Below, one piece after another: positions 5,781-10,786 of a DNA stretch of 10,786 bases. The notes below the pieces were generated by a model. That model was not told the DNA's origin. It saw only the letters and a program-made list of their open reading frames with translations, and did no database searches. Position 1 is the first letter of the stretch; the number at the start of each line of letters is the position of its first letter. Made by a program: the position numbers and the translations under genes. The stretch comes from JBGPHT01 sp041484525 (GTDB taxonomy: Bacteria; Acidobacteriota; Terriglobia; Bryobacterales; Bryobacteraceae), in assembly GCA_041484525.1 (NCBI GenBank), contig JBGPHT010000217.1:1-10786 (forward strand), in the 5' to 3' direction.

Positions 5781-7922
5781 ATGATGGCGCCCGAAACCGC
5801 CGTCATTTACAGCTTTGGAGACTTGACGGCCGATCCCAAGCTGCTGGAAATGCGGCGCAACGGCGCTCCCCTGGATCTCGAGCCCAAAGCTCTCCGGGTC
5901 TTCTTCCATCTGCTGGAAAACCGCGGCCGTGTGGTTACCAAAGAGGAGCTGATGGCGGAAGCGTGGTCCGGAACCTTCGTCACGGACAACGCCCTGACGC
6001 GGGTGATCGCGCAGATCCGCAAGCAACTGGGCGATAGCGCACGGGCGCCGCGGTACATCGAGACGGTGGCTACTACGGGGTACCGGTTCATCGCCGAAGT
6101 GCAGGTGAGCGGCAAGCCGCCGGCCGCTGCGATCGCGGACAATCGGCGGTGGCGTGCGGCCGTAGCCATTGCCTGTCTCGCGGCGGCTTCCACGGCTGTG
6201 TGGTGGTGGGTGACCCGGCCGCGAGCGCTGGAGCCCGTGCGAATCCTCGGTCTGAGACAGTTGACCAGCGCGGCGGCAGCCGATCTCTGGCCATCCTTTT
6301 CGCCCGACGGCAGTCAACTCGCGTTCAGCTCCAACCGAACCGGGCATTTCGAGATCTACATCCGTTCGCGCGCGGCGGGCGGCAGCGAGCGCCAGATTAC
6401 GTTCGACGGCCAGGAGAACCTGCAGCCCGTTTGGAGTCCGGACGGACAGTATCTGGCGTACACATCGCGGCTGCGCGGCGGGATCGCGGTGATTCCCGTC
6501 TCGGGAGGACCGGCGCGGTACTTGACCGATTCGGGCGACAGCCCGCAGTGGTCTCCCGACGGCCGCACCATCGCATACCGGTGGGCGGTGATGAATGCGG
6601 TGCTCGAGAACTATGGGCAGGACGACAGCAACCTGATGCTGGTGGACCTCGACGGTTCGGCGCCGCGTCCGTTGACGCGCCGGGGGACGCCGCACGGCGG
6701 GCACAACGATCCGCAGTGGCTGGCCGACGGGCGCCACGTTCTGTTCGTGAGCAACAAAGGAATGCTGGCGCGGCGCGAGGCGCCGAAGATTCCGGATCAG
6801 CCGTGGCTGGTGGATGTCGTGACCGGCGAATTGCACGGCATCTCATTGCCCATGGCCTCGGTGAGGTTCCCGGTTTTCTCGAAGGATAGCTATCTGTATT
6901 TCGTGGGCCAGGGGATCGAGCACGCTTCCGGGGTGTGGCGCGTGCGCGTGGACCGGAACTGGAAGGCCGGCGCGCCGGAACTGCTGATGGCCGCGGCCGG
7001 CGCGTCGCCGGTGAATCTGGCGCTGACGGCGGACGGCGCGCATCTCGCGCTCAGCCAGAATCTGGGGGAGAGCGCGATCTGGTCGGCGCCGCTCGCGGGC
7101 TCGGGTGTTGCGGCGGGCGAGCCGAGGCCCTTGCTGCGAGACCATAGCCTCCGCAATACTTCGCCCGTATTTTCCGCGGACGGCTCGAAGATCTCATACG
7201 AATCCGTCCGGCAGGGCGGGGAATGGATCGTCTTCACGGCCAATGCGGACGGGTCTTCCGCTGCTCCGCTGACTCCGGCAGGCCAGAACAGCGGGATGGC
7301 AAGTTGGTTTGGGAATGAGATGAAGTGTCTCTATGGGGTCCGGCAGAAGGGTCAATCGACTTACTGGCTGGCGCCGCCTTCCGGGCCGCCTGTGCGGCTC
7401 GATCTCAAGCTGGGCGTGCGGCAGGTGGACCGCCTGCGCGTCTCGCGCGACGGTACGAAAGTGGTGGCGCACGAGTTGTCGGCCGGCGGTTACCGCGTAA
7501 TGACAGAAGAGATTGCGACCGGCGTGGTGCGCGAGTTGACGCCCGAGGGCCGCAGCATCGGGTACCCGTGCTGGTCTCCCGATGGAAAGTGGATCGCCGC
7601 CGAAGAGCAGCAGCATGGCCGGTCGAGTGTGGTGGTGTTCCCCGCGGCGGGCGGCGAGATCCGAACCGTGGTGAACGACGCCGTGCACTCGTGGCCGCAC
7701 GACTGGGCGCCCGACAGCGACCGCATCGTGTTCGCGGGCCAGCGCGGTGGTGTGTGGAACATCTACTGGGTTTCGAGAAGCACGGGGCGTGTCGAGCAGG
7801 TGACGCGGTTCACGTCGCAGGCGTCGTTCGACCGCTATCCGTCATGGTCGCCGCGCGGGGATCAGATCGTCTTCGAGCATAATGATCTGACGGCGAATGT
7901 GTATGTGGCGGATTTGCGGTGA
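5781..7922 (+). CDS. OmpR/CadC-type winged-helix, single-TM, PD40 (TolB-like) propeller protein
   Basis: A 713-residue one-component regulator candidate. Residues 9-107 form an OmpR/PhoB-type winged helix (Trans_reg_C), with LDLEPKALRVFFHLLENRGR, the KEELMAEAW turn, an RVIAQIRKQLGD recognition helix and the ending YIETVATTGYRFIAEV. A single membrane helix lies at about 125-143 (AVAIACLAAASTAVWWWV), flanked by arginines on both sides. From 155 to the end are PD40/TolB-like beta-propeller blades, for example SFSPDGSQLAFSSNR (172-186), VWSPDGQYLAYTS, CWSPDGKWIAAEE and SWSPRGDQIVFEH. By analogy with CadC/ToxR, the DNA-binding domain would be cytoplasmic and the propeller periplasmic, sensing a ligand or partner. 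GAGG at 5772-5775 sits 5 bases before the ATG at 5781 and 8 before a second ATG at 5784; either may be the start. This architecture is frequent and paralogous in Acidobacteriota. Target genes and signal are unknown. Confidence 0.9.
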   Translation: MMAPETAVIYSFGDLTADPKLLEMRRNGAPLDLEPKALRVFFHLLENRGRVVTKEELMAEAWSGTFVTDNALTRVIAQIRKQLGDSARAPRYIETVATTGYRFIAEVQVSGKPPAAAIADNRRWRAAVAIACLAAASTAVWWWVTRPRALEPVRILGLRQLTSAAAADLWPSFSPDGSQLAFSSNRTGHFEIYIRSRAAGGSERQITFDGQENLQPVWSPDGQYLAYTSRLRGGIAVIPVSGGPARYLTDSGDSPQWSPDGRTIAYRWAVMNAVLENYGQDDSNLMLVDLDGSAPRPLTRRGTPHGGHNDPQWLADGRHVLFVSNKGMLARREAPKIPDQPWLVDVVTGELHGISLPMASVRFPVFSKDSYLYFVGQGIEHASGVWRVRVDRNWKAGAPELLMAAAGASPVNLALTADGAHLALSQNLGESAIWSAPLAGSGVAAGEPRPLLRDHSLRNTSPVFSADGSKISYESVRQGGEWIVFTANADGSSAAPLTPAGQNSGMASWFGNEMKCLYGVRQKGQSTYWLAPPSGPPVRLDLKLGVRQVDRLRVSRDGTKVVAHELSAGGYRVMTEEIATGVVRELTPEGRSIGYPCWSPDGKWIAAEEQQHGRSSVVVFPAAGGEIRTVVNDAVHSWPHDWAPDSDRIVFAGQRGGVWNIYWVSRSTGRVEQVTRFTSQASFDRYPSWSPRGDQIVFEHNDLTANVYVADLR

Positions 7923-7925
7923 TAG

Positions 7926-8112
7926 ATGAATATCCTGGTGCTTCCGCGGATGGCAAAGTCATCCGGCGTAAAGTGGGCGGGCGGCTATACGGATGCGAGC
8001 GAAGTAGTACGAGCCGCCGTCCGGCGTATGCAGGAGTAGGCGGCGCGGCAGGCCCAAAATGCCGCTTCAGCCGCGCAGGACATAGACGTCGCGCTGACGG
8101 GCGCTGAGAGCG
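7926..8112 (+). pseudogene. Decayed ParD-type antitoxin gene
   Basis: This stretch reads as a ParD-type (ribbon-helix-helix) antitoxin only across three frame segments. From 7926 it reads MNILVLPRMAK; from about 7955 the frame two bases on gives KVIRRKVGGR; from 7986 the first frame resumes with YTDASEVVRAAVRRMQE and then a TAG at 8037-8039. Past the stop the same frame continues AARQAQNAASAAQDIDVALT, as expected for a ParD C-terminus. One base lost near 7958 and one gained near 7984 would explain it. YTDASEVVRAA is the hallmark ParD segment. A 37-codon frame (7926-8039) still exists, but its DNA-binding strand region is scrambled. ParD normally neutralises a ParE gyrase toxin encoded just downstream; no ParE-like reading follows. 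The recognition is from memory of the family, not a search. Confidence 0.65.
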
Positions 8113-8234
8113 TTTGGATCCCGCGTTGGCGGGTTCTGACCTGAGACGCAAACGACTGCTGCTCCAATTTCGCTGCGATTCGCGCTACCGTAGATTCTCG
8201 GTCTGAAGAACAGGTTACTGCACGAGAGCTTTCA
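8113..8234. other. Non-coding stretch before the NHL-repeat gene, with one small hairpin
   Basis: No plausible gene is seen here. CCCGC (8120-8124) and GCGGG (8129-8133) form a five-pair hairpin with a GTTG loop followed by TTCTG; it could be a weak terminator for the upstream gene, but there is no T-run. GAGAG at 8224-8228, six bases before the ATG at 8235, is a ribosome site that fixes the next start. Confidence 0.4.
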
Positions 8235-9080
8235 ATGCGCATAATATCTGGCACCCTTCTCACGTTGGCGCTATCTTGGGTAGCATCCGGCCAAACCTAC
8301 ACCATATCGACATTTGCCGGCGGCGCGCTTCCGGTCAATATTCCGGGACCGTCCGCCAGCCTCAGCGAGGTATCCAGGTCTATCGCCGTCGATCGGGCGG
8401 GCAACGTGTTCTTTGCCGAGCAAAACACCGTGCTCCGATTGGACGCTGCAACAGCAATTTTGACTGTGGCGGCGGGCAACGGAACGACGGGGTTCAGCGG
8501 CGACAATGGCCCCGCCACGAAAGCGACTTTGTACGGTCCCTCAAGCCTCGCCGTGGATTCTCAAGGCAACCTGTACATCGCCGACTCTGTTAATTTTCGC
8601 ATCCGCAAGGTCTCGAACGGAGTGATTTCGACAGTAGCTGGAAACGGTACGATTGGTTTCAGCGGCGACAACGGCCCGGCGACCAGTGCCGGGTTGGATT
8701 ATCCTGTCTACATTGCGGTGGACGGTTCGGGCAATCTTTATATCGCCAACACTTGGGACAGCCGTATCCGCAAGGTCTCGAACGGGGTGATCACAACGGT
8801 CGCAGGAGGCGGCTCATCCCTCAGCGACAATGTGCCCGCCGTCAACGCCTCGCTGCCAAATACGCAAGGCATCGCCGTTGACACGGCCGGCAACATCTAC
8901 ATCGCGGATGCGTCCAAGGCTTTTGATGGCCGCATCCGAAAGGTTGCGAACGGAATGATCGCAACAATCGCGGGGGTGGTTCGGACGTCGGCGACAACGG
9001 TCCAGCCACGAGTGCGCTGTTGTCGTTTCCCGCCGCAGTCGCCATAGATCTGGCCGGCAATCTCTATATCCCGGATTCGT
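8235..9080 (+). pseudogene. Secreted NHL-repeat protein, frameshifted and 3'-truncated
   Basis: The product starts with a signal peptide (MRIISGTLLTLALSWVASGQ, cut likely after ASG) followed by NHL-type beta-propeller repeats of 55-56 residues. Each repeat has SLAVDSQGNLYIAD, then RIRKVSNGVISTVAG, then GFSGDNGPAT. Such proteins are exported propellers that bind ligands or partners and are abundant in Acidobacteriota. The frame is broken: after ATIAG the current frame runs off into 20 unrelated residues and stops at 9047. Reading one base earlier from the G-run at 8972-8976 restores GGGSDVGDNGPATSALLSFP and AVAIDLAGNLYIPDS, matching the earlier repeats, so one G was lost (GGGGGG to GGGGG). Homology then stops near 9078, where the expected NRIRKV is replaced by unrelated sequence, so the 3' part is missing. 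As translated today the frame gives 270 residues. Confidence 0.85.
8598..8971 (+). repeat. Tandem DNA repeats encoding NHL units
   Basis: Near-identical segments starting CGCATCCGCAAGG occur at 8598, 8763 and 8931 (the last with one A for C), a period of 165 and 168 bp. They encode RIRKVSNGVI, RIRKVSNGVI and RIRKVANGMI. They are internal duplications of the coding sequence, not a CRISPR or intergenic repeat. Confidence 0.75.
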
Positions 9081-9117
9081 GCGAACAGGAAGGATACAGG
9101 GGTAAAAACGACTTAAG

Positions 9118-9478
9118 ATGCCGAGCGAACACGCAGAACCCGTGACTGAGTACAAGCTGAAAATTGTCTGCCATGGAATGGATAATGACTATGGAAGACG
9201 GTTTTACCAGGAGTTTAAGCGCCGACGCGACGTTTCAGAGGTTCGGTTTCAACCGGGCGATACAGTCTACGGTCTGACGGGGAGTGATGGATATATTCCA
9301 CCAGAGTTTTTGCTAGTTATGGTGCCGGTTGCTCGGTACACGATTAAAAAGTGTGCTGATCTGCTCATGGATCAATTGAAAGATAGAATCTTTCAATAAG
9401 GGCAAAACGGCCAGCGTCACTTTCCGTATTTACGGTCCAAACGATGAACAGATACGTGAATTCACCTCAAGTCCTAAT
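9118..9478 (+). pseudogene. Orphan gene of unknown function, frameshifted and 3'-truncated
   Basis: I do not recognise this gene. The intact reading (9118-9399) gives 93 residues: YKLKIVCHG (strand), a GRRFYQEFKRR helix, VSEVRFQPGDTVYG (strand), then a hydrophobic-to-amphipathic segment (PPEFLLVMVPVARYTIKKCADLLMDQLKDR) and a TAA. Reading from about 9395 in the +1 frame continues NKGKTASVTFRIYGPNDEQIREFTSSPN, which looks like the natural next strand, so one base was probably gained or lost near 9390. That frame then runs antisense into the IS4 transposase tail, so the gene seems cut at about 9478. An alternative start is GTG at 9142 (MTEYKLKI). Base composition is visibly lower in GC than the chromosome around it, suggesting transfer. 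The strand-helix-strand-helix-strand order weakly recalls small effector-associated components of bacterial conflict systems; this is a guess. Confidence 0.5.
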
Positions 9479-9673
9479 TGCACTACTGTCCGGCTACAAG
9501 TCGAACAGAATCAATTGGTTGTCTGAATCGGGTAGATCGTCTTGGGAGTCTGACGATTGAAGTGCCTGTAAAATGGGCATTTTCTCAAAGGGCGTAATGC
9601 TGAGAATCTGTAGAATCTGGTAAAGGCTTGAGTTCAGCCGCAGTCTCTTCCGGACGATCGCCACCAGCACGTA
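9479..9673 (-). mobile_element. IS4-type insertion sequence fragment (transposase C-terminal end)
   Basis: On the minus strand, 9673 down to the TAG at 9496-9494 encodes the last 59 residues of a transposase: YVLVAIVRKRLRLNSS, LYQILQILSITPFEK, MPILQALQS and a terminal NQLILFDL. This matches the C-terminal pattern I know from IS4-family transposases with an N-terminal DUF4372 domain (KKRLNLDASLY ... ILSVTLFEKTP ... NQLxLFD). The upstream part is interrupted at 9672-9673 by the IS630 element and should resume beyond 10786. The outer end of the IS4 element is probably near 9479, where CACTACTGTCCGG looks like a terminal repeat; this edge is uncertain. The DDE catalytic residues are not within the fragment. 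Confidence 0.72.
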
Positions 9674-9700
9674 AACACTGCGACATAAGTAATTGCGCAT
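9672..9700 (+). repeat. IS630 left terminal inverted repeat with target TA
   Basis: It starts TAAACACTGCGACATAAG and ends AATTGCGCAT. It pairs with 10758-10786, differing only at the 8th and 14th bases. The first two bases, TA, are the presumed duplicated target and complete the Tyr codon of the interrupted IS4 gene. Confidence 0.9.
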
Positions 9701-9727
9701 GTTGTGGCGATGTGTTCTCATCGAAAC

Positions 9728-10234
9728 ATGAGACCTCTCACCATTGCAGACTCGGCTACGATCATCCTCGGATTGCAGGATGAGATTCGCCGGTCGGAAG
9801 AATCCCGCTACGACCACCGCCTGCACGGCGTGCTGCTGGTGGCGCAAGGAATGACCTGCCCGGAGGTGGCAAGAATGCTCGGCGATGCACCTCGCAGCGT
9901 GGAGTACTGGGTTCGCGGATTTGAAGAAAGAGGTTTAGCAGCATTGCAAGAGGGTGAGCGCGCAGGGAGACCCAGACGGCTGAGCGAGGAGCAGTTGCAG
10001 GCCATCAATGTCGCTTTGCGCCGCGTGCCTCGGGAGGTCGGCTTGGGCGGAAATCTGTGGGACGGCAAGACATTGGCGGCCTGGATCGAGCGGGAGTATG
10101 GCATCCGCCTGTGCACTCGGCAATGCCAACGCCTCTTCCGACAATTGGGTTTTCGGTTGCGTAAACCGCGGCCCAGCATCGCCCAAGCAGACCCCGTACG
10201 GCAGAAGGCGCATAAAAAAAACTCCAAGCGCTGA
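9728..10234 (+). CDS. IS630-family transposase, N-terminal frame (helix-turn-helix)
   Basis: From the ATG at 9728 this is a 168-residue protein with the DNA-binding half of an IS630 transposase. A first helix-turn-helix is seen in GVLLVAQGMTCPEVARMLGD followed by APRSVEYWVRGFEERG, then a basic GRPRRLS linker (counterpart of the GRPR-like motif of Tc1/mariner proteins) and a second helical region (TLAAWIEREYGIRLCTRQCQ, then RLFRQLGFRLRKPRPS). It binds the terminal repeats. The frame opens further upstream (GTG at 9704), but MRPLTIADSA is the usual family start and nothing like a ribosome site favours the longer form. It ends at TGA 10232-10234, one base overlapping the ATG of the DDE frame. 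A -1 shift at the A8 run would fuse the two into one protein of about 348 residues. Confidence 0.85.
   Translation: MRPLTIADSATIILGLQDEIRRSEESRYDHRLHGVLLVAQGMTCPEVARMLGDAPRSVEYWVRGFEERGLAALQEGERAGRPRRLSEEQLQAINVALRRVPREVGLGGNLWDGKTLAAWIEREYGIRLCTRQCQRLFRQLGFRLRKPRPSIAQADPVRQKAHKKNSKR
10203..10222 (+). promoter_or_regulatory. Probable programmed -1 frameshift site of the IS630 transposase
   Basis: The run of eight A followed by C gives the heptamer A-AAA-AAC at 10216-10222, with AAA and AAC as zero-frame codons. Slipping back one base pairs both tRNAs with AAA and enters the second frame at CTC (LQALMADGAVDLW). AGAAGG at 10203-10208 lies seven bases upstream and could act as a stimulatory ribosome-binding-like site, as in dnaX. 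No clear downstream stimulatory hairpin was identified. Confidence 0.65.
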
Positions 10235-10773
10235 TGGCGGACGGGGCGGTGGATCTCTGGGCGACCGACGAAGTGCATTTCCAGCAGCATGGTTCCCGGT
10301 GTCAGATGTGGATTCCGCCAGAGACCAAAGATCCGGTATTGTTGCACGCTCCGACGCGGCATAGCATCGGATACTTTGGCGCGGTGCGGTTGCGGGACGG
10401 GCGGTTTCAGTATTGCCGGGAGACCGATAAGTTCAACGGCGCAACCTTCTTCGCGTTTCTGAAAAGCCTTCGACGCACGAGCATTCGAACCGGGCGCCGC
10501 GTGGTTGTGATCACTGATAACGCCAAGTATCATCACGCCCTCCTCCATAAGCAATGGAGAGAAGACCACGCCTCCGAATTCACGCTGGACTACCTGCCGC
10601 CCTACAGTCCCGAACTGAATCCGATCGAGCGAGTTTGGAAGTTGACCCGGCGCCGTTGCTTGCACAATCGATACTTTCCGCGCCTGGATGAAGTGATCGC
10701 CGCAGTAGAAGCCGAGTTCGACCAATGGGCCGGTCGCAATGAAACACTACGCCGATTATGCGCAATTACTTAA
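10234..10773 (+). CDS. IS630-family transposase, C-terminal frame (DDE catalytic domain)
   Basis: A 179-residue catalytic half with the DDE_3-type fold of IS630. The acidic triad is visible: D12 in LWATDEVHF, D95 in VVITDNAKYHH and E132 in PYSPELNPIERVWK, with 36 residues between the second D and the E. These residues bind two metal ions for strand cleavage and transfer at TA. The protein would normally be made as a fusion with the upstream frame through a -1 shift at 10216-10222; the ATG at 10234 overlaps the upstream TGA (TGATG), so coupled re-initiation giving a separate catalytic fragment is also possible. The stop codon (10771-10773) falls inside the right inverted repeat, a compact arrangement. 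No residue expected for catalysis is missing. Confidence 0.9.
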   Translation: MADGAVDLWATDEVHFQQHGSRCQMWIPPETKDPVLLHAPTRHSIGYFGAVRLRDGRFQYCRETDKFNGATFFAFLKSLRRTSIRTGRRVVVITDNAKYHHALLHKQWREDHASEFTLDYLPPYSPELNPIERVWKLTRRRCLHNRYFPRLDEVIAAVEAEFDQWAGRNETLRRLCAIT

Positions 10774-10786
10774 GTCGCTGTGTTTA
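10758..10786 (-). repeat. IS630 right terminal inverted repeat with target TA
   Basis: Reverse complement of the left repeat at 9672-9700 with two mismatches. It ends in TA at 10785-10786, the presumed second copy of the target dinucleotide and the last bases of the window. Confidence 0.9.

Larger units (their letters stand above)
9672..10786 (+). mobile_element. Complete IS630-family insertion sequence
   Basis: An element of about 1.1 kb bounded by 29-bp imperfect inverted repeats (9672-9700 and 10758-10786, 27 of 29 positions matching) with TA at both outer edges. IS630/Tc1-mariner elements insert at TA and duplicate it, so the element proper is 9674-10784. It encodes an HTH frame and a DDE frame joined by a slippery site. 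It lies in the IS4-type transposase gene. The right edge is the last base of the window. Both frames look intact, so the copy may be active. Confidence 0.9.

Noticed and set aside
5700..6836. 378-codon frame antisense to the wHTH-PD40 gene
   Set aside because: Arg/His/Pro-rich composition typical of a shadow frame; the opposite strand encodes clear wHTH and PD40 motifs.
7919..8107. 62-codon frame starting with GTG just after the PD40 gene
   Set aside because: Only its middle (KVIRRKVGGR) makes sense, as one segment of the broken ParD gene; as a whole it is not a plausible protein.
8490..8970. Regularly spaced repeats as a possible CRISPR or satellite
   Set aside because: The repeats are in frame, of 165-168 bp period, and encode NHL units; they diverge at third codon positions.
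9602..9620. Short direct repeat AGAATCTGT/AGAATCTGG
   Set aside because: It encodes the repeated I-L-Q of the IS4 transposase tail (YQILQIL) and is explained by coding sequence.
9704..9727. Upstream GTG start for the IS630 N-terminal frame
   Set aside because: It overlaps the zone directly next to the terminal repeat, has no ribosome site, and the family start pattern fits the ATG at 9728.
9808..10725. 305-codon frame antisense to the IS630 transposase
   Set aside because: It mirrors a clear HTH plus DDE transposase and crosses both of its frames.

Overview
The window comes from a GC-rich bacterial chromosome. A 713-residue protein joining an OmpR/CadC-type DNA-binding domain, one membrane helix and a PD40 (TolB-like) propeller, together with an exported NHL-repeat protein, a two-motif retropepsin-like protein and a very long TPR protein, is a mix typical of Acidobacteriota, especially Solibacter/Bryobacter relatives. 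That assignment is inference from gene content; there is no rRNA gene here.

Left part (1-5703), mostly ordinary chromosome. Bases 1-135 are the 3' end of a group II intron, with foldable domains V and VI and an AY 3' end. It sits antisense at the 3' end of miaA (minus strand), and the intron supplies the last nine residues and the stop codon of MiaA. Divergent from miaA is a 675-residue exported TPR protein. It is followed, after a gap holding two inverted repeats, by a 450-residue circularly permuted ATP-grasp-like protein. That gene converges, with a 23-bp tail overlap, on a secreted retropepsin-like aspartyl protease.

Middle (5704-7922): the wHTH-TM-PD40 gene is divergent from the protease gene across a 77-bp gap, so the two may share a control region.

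Right part (7923-10786), a zone of decay and insertion. In order it holds: (i) a fossil of a ParD-type antitoxin gene with two compensating frameshifts and a nonsense codon, and no ParE toxin beside it; (ii) a secreted NHL-repeat protein gene broken by loss of one G in a G-run and cut off about 100 bases later; (iii) a lower-GC orphan gene of unknown function, frameshifted and then truncated; (iv) the C-terminal piece of an IS4-type transposase gene on the minus strand; (v) a complete IS630-family element (9672-10786) inserted at a TA inside that IS4 gene, with 29-bp imperfect inverted repeats and two transposase frames joined by an A-AAA-AAC slippery site. The IS630 right end coincides with the window end, so the rest of the IS4 transposase should lie just beyond it.

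I do not see a clearly complete new biological system. The most informative observations are the intron-made miaA terminus, the antitoxin fossil, the nested insertion sequences, and the orphan gene fragment, which weakly resembles small effector-associated components of conflict systems.
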